Below, piece after piece: positions 7,989 to 18,891 of a DNA stretch of 64,000 nucleotides. The position numbers and the translations under genes were made by a program. How positions within the stretch are numbered: position 1 is the first letter of the stretch; every line of letters begins with the position of its first letter. The notes beneath the pieces are model-generated. The model saw nothing but the letters and a program-made list of their open reading frames with translations. It did not search any database and was not told where the DNA came from. Source of the DNA: Magnetofaba australis IT-1 (GTDB lineage Bacteria; Pseudomonadota; Magnetococcia; Magnetococcales; Magnetococcaceae); assembly GCF_002109495.1 (NCBI RefSeq), contig NZ_LVJN01000019.1, positions 434,001 to 498,000 of the forward strand, in the 5' to 3' direction.

Positions 7989-9134
7989 TTAGTCCTTATC
8001 CACCAGACTCAAGCCGCTCAAGCCGCCGCCGGTCGAGGCGCCGCCGTCGGGGGACTTGCCCTCCAGTTTGATCTTCAAGCGGATTTCGTTGGCCGAGTCA
8101 GCGAAGCGCAGGGCGTCTTCGTAGGTGATTTTGTCCTGCTGGTAGAGATAGAACAGGGCTTGGTCGAAGGTGTTCATGCCCATCTCGTTGGAGTTGGCCA
8201 TCACCTCTTTGAGCTGGTGCACTTCGCCCTTGAAGATCAATTCGGAGACCAGCGGCGATTTGAGCAGAATCTCGATGGCGGCGACGCGGCCGCCGCCGGC
8301 GCGGGGCAGCAGGCGCTGGGAGATCACTGCGCGCAGATTCAGCGACAGATCCATCAGCAGCTGTTCGCGCTTCTCATGGGGGAACATGTTGATGATGCGG
8401 TCCAGCGCCTGGTTGGCGTTGTTGGCGTGCAGGGTGGAGAGCGCCAGGTGGCCGGTTTCGGCGAAGTTGATGGCGTGCTCCATGGTCTCGCGGTCGCGGA
8501 TCTCGCCGATGAGGATCACATCCGGGGCCTGACGCAGGGTGTTCTTCAGCGCCGCGTGCCAGTCGTTGGTGTCCACGCCCACTTCGCGCTGGGTGATCAA
8601 GCACTGTTTGTGCGGATGCACATACTCGATGGGGTCTTCAATGGAGATGATGTGACCGGCGCTGTTCATGTTGCGATGGTTGATCATCGCCGCCAGCGAG
8701 GTCGACTTACCGGAGCCGGTGCCGCCCACCATCAGAACCAGACCGGTTTTGGCCATGATGACGTCTTTAAGCACCGGCGGCAGGCCGAGCTTGTCAAAAT
8801 CGGGCACCTCGGTGGTGATGACGCGCAGCACCATGCCCACCCGGCCTTGCTGAACGAAGGCGTTGCAGCGGAAGCGGCCGATGTTGTCGGGGCTGATGGC
8901 CCAGTTGCATTCGTTGGAGTCGGCGAACTCCTTCTGCTGTTGCTCATTCATGATGGCGCGGCACATGGCGGCGGTGTCATCGGCGGTGAGGACCTGATCG
9001 TTCATGGGGGTCATCTTGCCGTGCTGTTTCATCGCCGCAGGGAAGCCCGCGGTGATGAAGAGGTCAGAGCCGCCATCGCGCAGCAGTTGCGAGAGCAGAT
9101 CGTACATCGCCTTTTGGGGGTCGGAGACGCTCAT
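7989..9134 (-). CDS. pilU: Type IV pilus retraction ATPase, PilU-type
   Basis: A 381-residue secretion ATPase of the PilT/PilU family. It has an N-terminal PAS-like domain (GGSDLFITAGFPA), Walker A GGTGSGKST (about residue 131), an Asp box ISIEDPIEYVHPHKQ, Walker B VILIGEIRDRE and a His box GHLALSTLHANNA. The region where PilT has AIRNLIRE reads LVSELIFKGEVHQLKE, which marks PilU. The C-terminus ends in a Gly/Ser-rich tail. PilU is an inner-membrane-associated hexamer that supports pilus retraction together with PilT. It starts at ATG 9134, and a terminator at 9292-9327 isolates it from the upstream lipoprotein genes, so it probably has its own promoter. The downstream secreted protein at 7552 is likely in the same transcript. 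Confidence 0.93.
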   Translation of the reverse strand: MSVSDPQKAMYDLLSQLLRDGGSDLFITAGFPAAMKQHGKMTPMNDQVLTADDTAAMCRAIMNEQQQKEFADSNECNWAISPDNIGRFRCNAFVQQGRVGMVLRVITTEVPDFDKLGLPPVLKDVIMAKTGLVLMVGGTGSGKSTSLAAMINHRNMNSAGHIISIEDPIEYVHPHKQCLITQREVGVDTNDWHAALKNTLRQAPDVILIGEIRDRETMEHAINFAETGHLALSTLHANNANQALDRIINMFPHEKREQLLMDLSLNLRAVISQRLLPRAGGGRVAAIEILLKSPLVSELIFKGEVHQLKEVMANSNEMGMNTFDQALFYLYQQDKITYEDALRFADSANEIRLKIKLEGKSPDGGASTGGGLSGLSLVDKD

Positions 9135-9291
9135 GGAGGATCCTCTTCAAACTCCGGTGGAATGGACAAAAAAATGCAGCGCGTCAGGGCGTGGCCCGCA
9201 CGCGCGGTCATCTTATTTAAACGCTTGAGATTGTCGCCATTCAGGGGCGCAATGACAAGTCGCAAAAACCCACAGGGGTAAATCAGGCCCT

Positions 9292-9327
9292 GAAAATGCA
9301 AAACCCCCGACTCCAGGGAGTCGGGGG
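9292..9327 (-). terminator. Intrinsic terminator after the FlgO-like lipoprotein operon
   Basis: An 11-bp perfect stem (CCCCCGACTCC with GGAGTCGGGGG, 9304-9327) has only two bases between the arms on paper. On the minus strand it is followed by TTTTGCATTTT. It lies between the stop at 9362 and the pilU start at 9134. Confidence 0.85.
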
Positions 9328-9361
9328 CTGCGTCGCAGGAAAGCGTGTTCTTGTTATTATA

Positions 9362-10009
9362 TTAGGTGCGCGGCGGCAGTGTCGCGGCGCCTTTGCGCAG
9401 CAGCTCGCGAATGTTGCCGCCGATGGGCAGGCTGAAATCCTGCGCCGCCATCACCTTGCTGTCCTTGAAGCGGATCAGCTGGGCGTGGAAGTAGACGCGG
9501 TTGCGCGCCAAGCTATAGCTGCCAGCCAGGATGGCGTCGGCGCGATGCTCTTTGCGGATCTTATCCAACTCGCGGGTCAACGCCAACTCACCCACGCCGG
9601 GTTGGATCAGCATGTTGGTGCGCAGATTGGACTCCACCATGGCGAAACCGCTTTGGGTGAAACGCGCCGACATCTGCCGTCCCACCAGTCGCCCCAGCGC
9701 CGAAGTGTCGGCCAGATCGTCCATGTTGACGAAGCTGGAGGCGATGATGGGGGAGTAGAGCGGAAAGCGCTTGCCCATGTTGGCGATCATGGCGTCGGCG
9801 GCGGCGTAGGAAGCGCCGAGCACCTCGCCCTGCATCGCCGCCGAACCCGCCGCGCTGGGCTGCGAGATCAGCGGGTAGCTGGTTTCGGTCTGGGCCGGCG
9901 CGCAGCCGGTCAGAGTGGTCAGCGCCAAAAGCGTGACGACGAGCGGCGTCAAAACCGCGCCGCGTCCGGCGGCGCGCGCCTTGGGGTGCGGTTGGGCGGC
10001 GTTCATCAC
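9362..10009 (-). CDS. FlgO-family outer-membrane lipoprotein
   Basis: A 215-residue lipoprotein: a positively charged N-terminus, a hydrophobic segment and the lipobox LTGC at about residues 33-36. The mature part has the FlgO-domain pattern: SFVNMDDLADTSALGRLVGRQ, a GFAMVES strand, GELALTRELDKIRKEH, DAILAGSYS and VYFHAQLIRFKDSKVMAA. In Vibrio, FlgO is an outer-membrane lipoprotein needed for a stable flagellum and motility. Its ATG (10007-10009) overlaps the stop of the preceding FlgO-like gene by four bases, so the two are translationally coupled and probably paralogues. A strong terminator follows. The place between pilT and pilU suggests a link to pili or general motility; that is inference. 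Confidence 0.8.
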   Translation of the reverse strand: MMNAAQPHPKARAAGRGAVLTPLVVTLLALTTLTGCAPAQTETSYPLISQPSAAGSAAMQGEVLGASYAAADAMIANMGKRFPLYSPIIASSFVNMDDLADTSALGRLVGRQMSARFTQSGFAMVESNLRTNMLIQPGVGELALTRELDKIRKEHRADAILAGSYSLARNRVYFHAQLIRFKDSKVMAAQDFSLPIGGNIRELLRKGAATLPPRT

Positions 10010-10683
10010 TGATTCACCAGAGTCAGGGTGGGACCGCCGGTTTCCGCCAACAGTTCGCGGGTGGTGGGGCCCAGCGGCAGTTTGGCGTCCACCGAGGCCA
10101 AGGTCTGCTTGTTGTTGATGCGGATCATGCGGGTGGTGAAGTGCAGCATGTCACTGGTGCGGGTGTAGCTGCCGGTGACCACCGCATAGGCGCGGTATTC
10201 GTCAGTCAATTTCTTGATATCCCGCGAGAGGATGAATTCACCCTCCTGCACGCGCACCGCTAGGTTCTTGCGCAGACGCGGCTCAATCACCGCATAACCC
10301 TGTTGGGTGATGCGCGAGGAGACGTGGTCGGCGATGAGCAGCCCCAGCTCGCTGGTGCTGTCGAGGTTGGACCGGTTGACGAAACTGGTCACCATGATCG
10401 GTTTGGCGCGGTGGTAGGAGGGGTGGTTCTTACGCAGCTCCATCACCAGGGCGTCGGCGATCTGGTGGCTCATGCTCACCAAGTCCACCTCTTTGGGTTG
10501 CGGAATGGTCACCTCCACCGAGGCGGGCATGGGAACCGGTTCCGGCGCGGGGGCCGGAACCGGTTCGAGCACGGGAACCATCATGCAGCCGCTCAGCGCG
10601 CCGGAGGCCAGGGCCAGAGCCAACGCGCGAGGCGCGAACCGTTTGCACAGTGCGCCTGTGGCGCCGATGTTTCGCTTCTTCAT
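10006..10683 (-). CDS. FlgO-family outer-membrane lipoprotein with Pro-rich linker
   Basis: A 225-residue lipoprotein with the lipobox LSGC near residues 30-33. A Pro/Val/Glu-rich linker follows (about residues 37-62), long enough to reach across part of the periplasm or peptidoglycan. The FlgO-like domain comes next: MVTSFVNRSNLDSTSELGLLIADHV, GYAVIEPRLRKN, GEFILSRDIKKL, YAVVTGSYT and RMIRINNKQTLASVD. It starts 15 bases after the pilT stop and overlaps the next FlgO-like gene by four bases, so pilT and the two lipoprotein genes form a probable operon. In function it may anchor a surface organelle in the outer membrane; family membership is firmer than the role. Confidence 0.8.
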   Translation of the reverse strand: MKKRNIGATGALCKRFAPRALALALASGALSGCMMVPVLEPVPAPAPEPVPMPASVEVTIPQPKEVDLVSMSHQIADALVMELRKNHPSYHRAKPIMVTSFVNRSNLDSTSELGLLIADHVSSRITQQGYAVIEPRLRKNLAVRVQEGEFILSRDIKKLTDEYRAYAVVTGSYTRTSDMLHFTTRMIRINNKQTLASVDAKLPLGPTTRELLAETGGPTLTLVNQ

Positions 10684-10697
10684 GGGAACGGATCCCT

Positions 10698-11735
10698 TTA
10701 TTTAAACTGATCCTTGATATTGGCCTTCTCGTGCGCAGCAGCTTTGTCGATCAGACCGGCTTGCACATAGTTAAGCAAGGACTGTTCCAAGGTTTGCATG
10801 CCGAACTGTTTGCCGGTCTGCATGGCCGAATACATCTGCGCCACCTTGTTCTCGCGGATCAGGTTTTTGATCGCCGGGGTGCCGATCAGAATCTCGTGGG
10901 CCGCCACGCGACCGCCGCCTTTTTTCTTCAGCAGGGTTTGCGACACCACCGCTTTAAGGGATTCGGAGATCATGGTGCGGATCATATCCTTCTCCGCCGC
11001 CGGGAACACGTCGACGATACGGTCGATGGTCTTGGCCGCCGAGGTGGTGTGCAGGGTGCCGAACACCAAGTGACCGGTCTCCGCCGCCGACAGCGCCAAA
11101 CGGATGGTCTCCAGGTCGCGCATCTCGCCCACCAGAATCACGTCGGGGTCTTCGCGCAGAGCCGAGCGCAGGGCGTTGTTGAAGCTCTTGGTGTCGCGAT
11201 GCACCTCACGTTGGTTCATCAGGCACTTTTGCGACTGGTGCACAAATTCGATGGGGTCCTCAATGGTGAGGATGTGGCCATACTCGGTCTTGTTCTTATA
11301 GTCGACCATGGCCGCCAGGGTGGTGGACTTACCCGAGCCAGTGGGGCCAGTCACCAGCACCAGGCCGCGCGGGGTGGCGGCGAACTCTTTGAAGATCTCC
11401 GGACAATTGAGCTGTTCGAGGGTGAGGATCTCCGAGGGGATGGTGCGGAACACCGCGCCGGCGCCGCGATTCTGCACGAAGGCGTTGACGCGGAAACGGG
11501 CCAGATTGGGCACTTCAAAGGAGAAGTCCGCCTCCAGCTCCTGCTCGTAGTCGCGACGCTGCTTGTCGTTCATGATGTCGTACACCATGCCGTGCACGGT
11601 GTCGTGATCCAGAGGCGGCACGTCGATGCGGCGGATGTCGCCATCCACGCGGATTAGCGGCGGCATGCCGGCGGACAGGTGCAGGTCGGAGGCTTTATTG
11701 TTGACGCTAAACGCGAGCAGTTCGGAAATGTCCAT
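10698..11735 (-). CDS. pilT: Type IV pilus twitching motility ATPase PilT
   Basis: A 345-residue hexameric retraction ATPase. From ATG 11735 it reads [23 protein letters not shown], the typical PilT N-terminus. Walker A is GPTGSGKST (about residue 132), the Asp box [13 protein letters not shown], Walker [13 protein letters not shown], and the His box [13 protein letters not shown]. The signature [10 protein letters not shown] near residue 290 is the PilT AIRNLIRE motif. PilT depolymerises the pilin fibre at the inner membrane and drives twitching. An upstream ATG (11756) in frame is possible, but the shorter start matches the family; GAGGGG lies 13 bases upstream. It is transcribed divergently from recA across about 250 bases with the promoters of both. 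Confidence 0.95.
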   Translation of the reverse strand: MDISELLAFSVNNKASDLHLSAGMPPLIRVDGDIRRIDVPPLDHDTVHGMVYDIMNDKQRRDYEQELEADFSFEVPNLARFRVNAFVQNRGAGAVFRTIPSEILTLEQLNCPEIFKEFAATPRGLVLVTGPTGSGKSTTLAAMVDYKNKTEYGHILTIEDPIEFVHQSQKCLMNQREVHRDTKSFNNALRSALREDPDVILVGEMRDLETIRLALSAAETGHLVFGTLHTTSAAKTIDRIVDVFPAAEKDMIRTMISESLKAVVSQTLLKKKGGGRVAAHEILIGTPAIKNLIRENKVAQMYSAMQTGKQFGMQTLEQSLLNYVQAGLIDKAAAHEKANIKDQFK

Positions 11736-11988
11736 GGCGTTATCCAATCCCCTCATATGGGTCAATGATTTGTCCGGCGCCATCGACGATGGCCCGGCCA
11801 GAGTATACCGCCGGGCGCAAGGCGGGCAACGCCCGGAATGGCGCGCTGCGAACAACGCCCCTTGGGGTCGGGGCCCGCAGCTTGGTATAACAGGCGGGCT
11901 GCGCGCTCCCGCTTGTGGTCGAGCGCGCGCCTTTTCATACAACCTGATCGTCTCACATAACCCGATATTCGCCTGTCGAGGAGTCCGC

Positions 11989-13032
<1,044 letters not shown>

Positions 13033-13074
13033 CGCCTTCCTTATATATAGAGGAAGCATGACGCTGCGCTGATG

Positions 13075-13110
13075 CGACGCGCGCCGCCAACGCTCTGGCG
13101 GCGCGCGTCG
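13075..13110 (+). terminator. Hairpin after recA
   Basis: A perfect 14-bp stem (13075-13088 with 13097-13110) around an eight-base loop lies 42 bases after recA. The following tract is only TGAGTTTGAC, so it is a strong hairpin with a weak U-tract. Confidence 0.6.
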
Positions 13111-13157
13111 TGAGTTTGACGATCTTCTGCTCTGTAACTCCGTCCCCACGAGACCCC

Positions 13158-15428
13158 ATGCGCGATACCGACCCTTCCGTTCAGGACGCCTCTCTCCGCG
13201 AGGAGCTGGAGCAACGCTATCTGGCCTACGCGCTCTCCACCATCGTCGGCCGCGCGCTGCCCGACGCCCGCGACGGCCTGAAGCCGGTGCATCGGCGCAT
13301 CCTCTTCGCCATGCGCGCGCTGCGGCTGGATCCCAATTCAGCATATAAGAAATCCGCCCGCGTGGTGGGCGACGTGATCGGTAAATTCCACCCCCACGGC
13401 GACCAGGCCGCCTATGACGCCATGGTGCGTCTGGCGCAGGACTTCGCCGTGCGCTATCCGCTGGTGGACGGGCAGGGCAACTTCGGCAACATCGACGGCG
13501 ACGGCGCCGCCGCCATGCGTTACACCGAAGCGCGTCTGACCGCCGTGGCGCGGGCGCTGCTGGAAGATCTGGAGATGGATACGGTGGACTTCCGCCCCAC
13601 CTACGACGGCTCCGGCGAGGAGCCGGTGGTGCTGCCGGGGCGGTTCCCCAACCTGTTGGCCAATGGCGCGGCCGGCATCGCCGTGGGTATGGCCACCTCG
13701 GTGCCGCCGCACAACGTCGGCGAGATCCTCGACGCCTGCTTGATGCTGATCCGCAAGCCGCAAGTGGACGTGGCCGAGTTGATGACCAAGCTGCCGGGGC
13801 CCGATTTCCCCACCGGCGGTTTGCTGGTCTCCGAAGCCCATGAGATTCGCGAGGTGTATCAGGAGGGGCGCGGCAGTCTGCGTCTCCGCGCGCGCTGGGA
13901 GAAGGAGGATCTGGGGCGCGGTCTGTGGCGCATCGTGATCACCGAAATTCCCTATCAGGTGCAGAAGGCCAAGCTGATTGAACGCATCGCCGCGCTGATC
14001 ATGGATCGCAAGTGCCCGTTTCTCAGCACGGTGCGCGATGAGTCCGACGAATCCCTGCGCATCGTGCTGGAGCCGCGCTCACGCAATGACGAGCCGGAAA
14101 TCATCATGGCGTTTCTCTATCGCAATAGCGATCTGGAGAGCCGCGTCACCGTCAATCTCAACGTCATCACCGCAGGCAATCGCCCCGAGGTGCTGGACCT
14201 GAAAGGGCTGCTGCTGGCGTGGCTGGAGCATCGCTTTGAGGTGCACACCCGGCGCGCCCGATATGAACTCAACAAAATCCGCGAGCGGTTGCATCTGCTG
14301 GCGGCCTTTCTCATCGCCCATCTGAACATCGATGAGGTGATCGCTATAATTAAAGAGTATGACGAGCCTGCGCCGGTGCTCATGCAGCGCTTCCATCTGG
14401 ATGAGATTCAAGCCGAGGCGATCCTCAATATGCGGCTGCGCAATCTGCGCAAGCTCGAAGAGATGAAAATCCGCGAAGAGATGGAGGAGAAGGAGCGCCG
14501 CGCCGCCGAGCTGGAGGCGATGCTGGGCGACGACTCCCTCATGTGGAGCGCCATTCGCGATGAGATCCGCGCCACCCGCAAGGAGTTCGCCGACGACCGC
14601 CGCACCGAACTGGCGGGCGCGCCGGAGGAGATTGAGGTTAAGCCAGAGGATTTCGTCGAACGCGAAGCGGTGACGGTGATCCTCTCGCGCATGGGGTGGA
14701 TCAAAACGGTCAAAGGCCATGATGTCAATCTGGAGAGCGTACGTTTCAAGGGCGAGGATACCCTGCGCGCTACCGTGGAGACCCACACCAATGAGCATGT
14801 GGCGTTCCTCTCCCAGAGTGGCAAGACCTTCTCCATTCTGGTGGGCAAGCTGCCGCCGGGGAAAGGGTTCGGCGAGCCGGTGACGGTGATCTTCGATCTG
14901 GAGGGCGGCGACACGGTGAAGTGGATGAACGCGGTAGAAGCCGAGGCGGAGTACTTTGTCTCCACGCGGATGGCGCAGGGATTCCGCATTCGCGGCGAAG
15001 ATCTGCTCTCCAATCTCAGAAAAGGCAAGCAGGTGGTGATGCTGAACGCAGGCGACGCCATTTTGCATATCCTGCCTGTCAGGGGCGAGCGCGTAGCCGC
15101 CATTGGGCACTCGCGGCGCATGTTGGTGTGTGATCTGGAGGAGTTTCCGCAATTGGCGCGCGGTAAGGGCGTGCGGGTGCAAAAACTGCTGAAAGGCGAG
15201 ATTTTAGTGGACGTTTGCACCTTTAAAGCCGAAGATGGCGTGGAGTTGGACTCGGGAAAACGCACGCGCCGCATTGTGGATTTGACCATGTGGAGCGGCA
15301 AGCGCGCTGGTCGCGGCGCGCAATTGCCACATGGCTTTCTCAGTGGCGCGGTGTTTACCGGAACAGGCGCTTCCCTAGTCCGAGCCGGGAAAGGGTTGAC
15401 CGGCGAACTGTTCGATGACGAATTGTGA
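13158..15428 (+). CDS. parC: DNA topoisomerase IV subunit A
   Basis: A 756-residue type IIA topoisomerase A subunit. The breakage-reunion domain has [44 protein letters not shown] (the quinolone-resistance region) and the catalytic Tyr122 in [11 protein letters not shown]. The C-terminal domain is a short beta-pinwheel without an obvious GyrA box, which points to ParC rather than GyrA. ParC with ParE decatenates daughter chromosomes. The start at ATG 13158 fits the family N-terminus; the open frame to 13110 is not needed. It is co-oriented with recA but separated from it by a hairpin, so it probably has its own promoter. Confidence 0.95.
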   Translation: MRDTDPSVQDASLREELEQRYLAYALSTIVGRALPDARDGLKPVHRRILFAMRALRLDPNSAYKKSARVVGDVIGKFHPHGDQAAYDAMVRLAQDFAVRYPLVDGQGNFGNIDGDGAAAMRYTEARLTAVARALLEDLEMDTVDFRPTYDGSGEEPVVLPGRFPNLLANGAAGIAVGMATSVPPHNVGEILDACLMLIRKPQVDVAELMTKLPGPDFPTGGLLVSEAHEIREVYQEGRGSLRLRARWEKEDLGRGLWRIVITEIPYQVQKAKLIERIAALIMDRKCPFLSTVRDESDESLRIVLEPRSRNDEPEIIMAFLYRNSDLESRVTVNLNVITAGNRPEVLDLKGLLLAWLEHRFEVHTRRARYELNKIRERLHLLAAFLIAHLNIDEVIAIIKEYDEPAPVLMQRFHLDEIQAEAILNMRLRNLRKLEEMKIREEMEEKERRAAELEAMLGDDSLMWSAIRDEIRATRKEFADDRRTELAGAPEEIEVKPEDFVEREAVTVILSRMGWIKTVKGHDVNLESVRFKGEDTLRATVETHTNEHVAFLSQSGKTFSILVGKLPPGKGFGEPVTVIFDLEGGDTVKWMNAVEAEAEYFVSTRMAQGFRIRGEDLLSNLRKGKQVVMLNAGDAILHILPVRGERVAAIGHSRRMLVCDLEEFPQLARGKGVRVQKLLKGEILVDVCTFKAEDGVELDSGKRTRRIVDLTMWSGKRAGRGAQLPHGFLSGAVFTGTGASLVRAGKGLTGELFDDEL

Positions 15429-15720
15429 TAACAAATTATGAAAAAGGCGCGCGTAACAGGCGTTTTTTTTGGGGTTAACACAGTTTTTATTTGACACGAC
15501 AGGGCTCCTTTGGCAAAGTTTGCCGCGTCCCGGGCGCCATTGCGCCCATATTGGCGTTGGGCTGTTGTGTCAATAAAACACACGTCAAATCACGGAAAAC
15601 CGTGTGGCACATCTCATGAATACAGCCCAAGGGAGTAACGCGCGCGGGATGTTTGCGTCGTGTTGCGGTAAACTGGATATCACCAGGACGCTCTGATAAG
15701 AGTTTAAGGAGTTAATAACC

Positions 15721-17577
15721 ATGAAGCAGTGGGGGAAGATGATGAATAAACGGACTACTCTGTTGGCGTTGGCCGGCGCCCTGTCTCTTGGCGTAAGCGC
15801 CTGCGGCGGTGGTAGCGATTCGACCACCAGCAGTTCCGTCAGCGGCACCGCCACCAAGGGTCCCATGAGCGGCGCGACCTGCTCGGTTGGCGGCGTCACC
15901 GTTGGCACCACCAGCTCCACCGGCGCTTACTCCGGCACCGCCTCGGGCGTGTCGAGCAGCACCTACACCACCATCACCTGCTCGGGCGGTACCGACACCG
16001 TGACCAGCGGCACCCCGTGGATGGACACCAGCTCGCTGTTCCTGAGCACGGAGACCACAGTTAATACGAACGCCATCACCACCCTGCAGGCCAGCATCGC
16101 TTCCGCTGCCGCGGGCACCAGCTCTGTCTCTGCGAGCAACGTCTCCGCCGCTCTGAACACCGTGCTGACCCTGTTTGGTTTCGGCGCCGACACCGGCTCC
16201 TTCGATCCGCGCACCTCCAGCTTCTCCAGCGTGACCAGCGCCGACAACGCCGGCCTGATCGCCACCGGCATTGAAGCCGCCGCTGAAGCGATGCGTCGTT
16301 CCTATGCGTCGCTGTCCGCCTCCACCGTGTCCGGCGTGGCGCCCACCTCGGTGAGCAACTTCTTCACCCGCGTGGCCGCCGAACTGGCTGACGGTAACCT
16401 GGACGTTGACTCCAGCACCTCCGGCACCGGCGCCGCCCAGCTGATGAACACCCTGACCGTGGCCGCCGCCGGCGTCATGCTGGAAGTGGTTCAAGGCGGT
16501 CTGACCGTCGGCAGCAGCCTGACCAGCACCACCGCGGGCACCACCTTCAGCACCAGCAGCTTCTCCGCTTTCGGTGCGACCCCGAGCACGCTCTCCACCA
16601 CCCTGTTGGCGAGCAGCTCTTCGAGCACCTTCATGTCTGCGGCCACCACCCTGTTCAACGCCGCTGCGACGTTGACCACCGGCACCGCCGCCACCGCGTT
16701 CTCGACTCTGGGCACCGCCTTCAATGGCCAATCCCTGAGCACGCTGTCCACCATCGTCACCAACAACAGCACCGCGCTGACCAACGCCAAGGCTGGCGTC
16801 TCCACCGCGCTGACCTCCCTGGCTGCGCAGACTGACACCGCCGCCGCCGCCGCCGCCAGCTCCGCTTCTTCGGCCGCCGCGACCACCTCCACCTACGTGG
16901 TCGACACCAGCACCATTCGTGTCTATGACTATGACACCGGCCTGTCGAAGACCGTCACTCTGACCCCCGACACGCCGTCTCTGAGCAGCGGCGCGTTGAC
17001 CGTGACTCTGCCTTCCAATGAGCACCTGTACGCCAACAACCTGTCCACGCTGACCGGCTACAGCAGCAGCAACATGCCGCCCGAGCTGTATGTTGAACTG
17101 AACAACATTCCGGCCACCAGCAGCAGCAGCACCGCCACGGTGACCATGGAGTTGATCGACGGTTCCGACTCGACCCACACCGCTGGTTCCGAGCGCTACA
17201 TCAAGGTCTCCTTCCCGCTGGTTTACAGCTCTACCTCCAGCCAGCTGACCCTGACCTCCGATGCCGCCTCCACCGCGAGCGTGACCTTCTATAAGCAGAC
17301 CGATACCTCGGCCTCCACCGCGACTCTGACCAACTCCGCGGCTGAGAGCCTGATCGTCTACAAGAAGGGCAGCACTCAATCCGAGACCGCCACCAAGAAC
17401 GCTTTGGCCTTCCGCATCGCGTCTCTGTTTGACATCAACAGCACCCTGGGCGCTGCGATGACCTCGCCTTCGCCCATCGGTCAGTACTACTACAAAATCA
17501 GCTTCAGCGGTATCAGCCTCTCCGATACCAGCGGCAACAGCATCTCCAGCATCTCCGGCACCTTCTACGTCAAGTAA
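15721..17577 (+). CDS. Large Ser/Thr/Ala-rich lipoprotein of unknown function
   Basis: A 618-residue protein with a lipoprotein signal: charged MKQWGKMMNKR, a hydrophobic core and the lipobox VSAC with Cys28 followed by GGGSD. Residues 40-95 (ATKGPMSGATCSVGG...GAY) look like a small Ig-like or carboxypeptidase-regulatory-like domain with a Cys pair. A long, very Ser/Thr/Ala-rich helical part (about 110-395) follows, then a more beta-like C-terminal part (about 395-618) with several aromatic residues. AAGGAG lies nine bases before ATG 15721. I do not recognise the family. It is preceded by about 290 non-coding bases and followed by a clear terminator, so it is a single transcript. Its position before an outer-membrane barrel and a polysaccharide exporter suggests a cell-surface protein; no function is assigned. 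Confidence 0.8.
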   Translation: MKQWGKMMNKRTTLLALAGALSLGVSACGGGSDSTTSSSVSGTATKGPMSGATCSVGGVTVGTTSSTGAYSGTASGVSSSTYTTITCSGGTDTVTSGTPWMDTSSLFLSTETTVNTNAITTLQASIASAAAGTSSVSASNVSAALNTVLTLFGFGADTGSFDPRTSSFSSVTSADNAGLIATGIEAAAEAMRRSYASLSASTVSGVAPTSVSNFFTRVAAELADGNLDVDSSTSGTGAAQLMNTLTVAAAGVMLEVVQGGLTVGSSLTSTTAGTTFSTSSFSAFGATPSTLSTTLLASSSSSTFMSAATTLFNAAATLTTGTAATAFSTLGTAFNGQSLSTLSTIVTNNSTALTNAKAGVSTALTSLAAQTDTAAAAAASSASSAAATTSTYVVDTSTIRVYDYDTGLSKTVTLTPDTPSLSSGALTVTLPSNEHLYANNLSTLTGYSSSNMPPELYVELNNIPATSSSSTATVTMELIDGSDSTHTAGSERYIKVSFPLVYSSTSSQLTLTSDAASTASVTFYKQTDTSASTATLTNSAAESLIVYKKGSTQSETATKNALAFRIASLFDINSTLGAAMTSPSPIGQYYYKISFSGISLSDTSGNSISSISGTFYVK

Positions 17578-17608
17578 GACGTTCGCCTGAGAAGTTGATT
17601 TGCTCTCA

Positions 17609-17640
17609 ATGGGCGCGCCATACGGCGCGCCCATTTTTTA
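17609..17640 (+). terminator. Intrinsic terminator after the Ser/Thr-rich lipoprotein
   Basis: An 11-bp perfect stem (17609-17619 with 17624-17634) with loop ATAC is followed by TTTTTTA, 31 bases after the stop codon. Confidence 0.9.
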
Positions 17641-17740
17641 TGGTGTTTTGACTGCTTAAGATCCTTCCCAAAATCGGGTTGAGGAAATACTATCAATGGT
17701 TACCTTTTGATGGGCTTTGGTCTTAAGTTGGGATTCTGCA

Positions 17741-18850
17741 GTGTTCAACAAGGTTGCCAAATGGTCCGCAGTTTTCGGCTTGGGAGTCGCGGCCTTCTGG
17801 CAGGGCGCCACTGTGGCGCAGAGCGCTCCGATGGATGAGTTCCTGATCGCTCAGCACGGCTACCCGCCCTGGAGCGGCGAGATTGAGTTCTCCCGGGATG
17901 CGGTGAACACCGCACTGGATATTTTCAATATCCGAGGCCAGGACAACGAGTTTGCTGGCACGGAAGTCGGTGACTATACAGGCTATCACGTCTCAGGCGG
18001 AATCGCTTTAACGCGCCGTCTGTGGATTGATGGCTCCTATTGGTGGCGTACGTTAACGGCAACACAGGAAGATATCTCAGGAACCTCCTGGAGTTTGGCC
18101 GCGCAGTACCAAGCCACAGTCAACCTGGATTGGCTGCCTGCAGTGTCGTTGAGACTCTCTCGCTGGGGCACTGACTCTGAAGATGTTGACCGGAGCACCA
18201 ACTCCGTTTTAAGAGACTTCAATATCAGTAGTGTGCGCGTGACATCCCCGGCCGATGAGCAGTGGCAGGGCGATATCATCGGCAGCTGGTTTGTGGATGA
18301 TATGGAGTCGTTTACCGCCTTCTTTGGGTATGGGAAGAGCACCGTCAGTTATAATCAGTTGCTGGCCAGCTTCAGCAATGATTGTGTCTACTCCCTGCAA
18401 TCACCGTCTAAAAATCAATTGACAGGGCAGCTCTATTCCGGGGATCCGTTGGTTTGTGAACTTCTCGATTTTAATCTCAACAGCAATGATGCTGTCTATC
18501 CTGGCGAAGGGTTTGGCATGGCGTATAGCGGAACCTATTTCCACTTCGGCGGCATGTACCAAACATTCGATGAGAACTGGCGCTTCCGACTGGGCTATCG
18601 CTTCCAAAGTCACCAACGCAGTGTCGATGCTGAAGTGGCCGCCAATGATGTGAGCGTGGTGAGCAGTAATCACATTATCACCAGCGAAGTGGGGTTTAAA
18701 CTGAGTCGCTATTGGGCGCTGTTTGCGCGGGCGACCTTCTATAAAAATCAACTGCTGGGTGAAATGCCATTTGCCTATAATGTTTTTACAGCACACCGAT
18801 TTGATAAGAAATACGGTCTGTTGAGCTTTGGTTTGGTCACAGGGTTTTAG
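17741..18850 (+). CDS. Outer-membrane beta-barrel protein
   Basis: A protein of about 369 residues with a signal peptide (VAKWSAVFGLGVAAFWQGATVAQSA). Alternating polar and aromatic strands run through it (WIDGSYWWRTL, FTAFFGYGK, WRFRLGYRFQSH, YWALFARATFYKN), and the chain ends in VTGF with a terminal Phe, the usual outer-membrane assembly signal. A possible disulfide pair is in SNDCVYSL and PLVCELL. The start is uncertain: GTG 17741 leaves a normal signal peptide, while TTG 17717 adds eight residues; neither has a clear ribosome site. Codon choice appears visibly more AT-rich than in parC or recA. It lies 41 bases before the polysaccharide export gene on the same strand, so an accessory role in export at the outer membrane is plausible. 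No specific family was recognised. Confidence 0.75.
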   Translation: MFNKVAKWSAVFGLGVAAFWQGATVAQSAPMDEFLIAQHGYPPWSGEIEFSRDAVNTALDIFNIRGQDNEFAGTEVGDYTGYHVSGGIALTRRLWIDGSYWWRTLTATQEDISGTSWSLAAQYQATVNLDWLPAVSLRLSRWGTDSEDVDRSTNSVLRDFNISSVRVTSPADEQWQGDIIGSWFVDDMESFTAFFGYGKSTVSYNQLLASFSNDCVYSLQSPSKNQLTGQLYSGDPLVCELLDFNLNSNDAVYPGEGFGMAYSGTYFHFGGMYQTFDENWRFRLGYRFQSHQRSVDAEVAANDVSVVSSNHIITSEVGFKLSRYWALFARATFYKNQLLGEMPFAYNVFTAHRFDKKYGLLSFGLVTGF

Positions 18851-18891
18851 GCGCCGACGGCAACCTTGCCGCATGCTGATCGGGCAGGGGG

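Noticed and set aside
11736-11988. LexA operator in the recA promoter region
   Set aside because: No clear GTTC-N7-GTTC or other dyad was found, so none is claimed.
15429-15480. Intrinsic terminator after parC
   Set aside because: A run of eight T follows, but the preceding bases give only a few paired bases; too weak to list.
15712-17634. 640-codon open frame on the minus strand, Gly/Ala/Arg rich
   Set aside because: It is the antisense shadow of the Ser/Thr/Ala-rich lipoprotein. Repetitive GGC/GCC/AGC codons leave the other strand open; there is no signal, motif or ribosome site.
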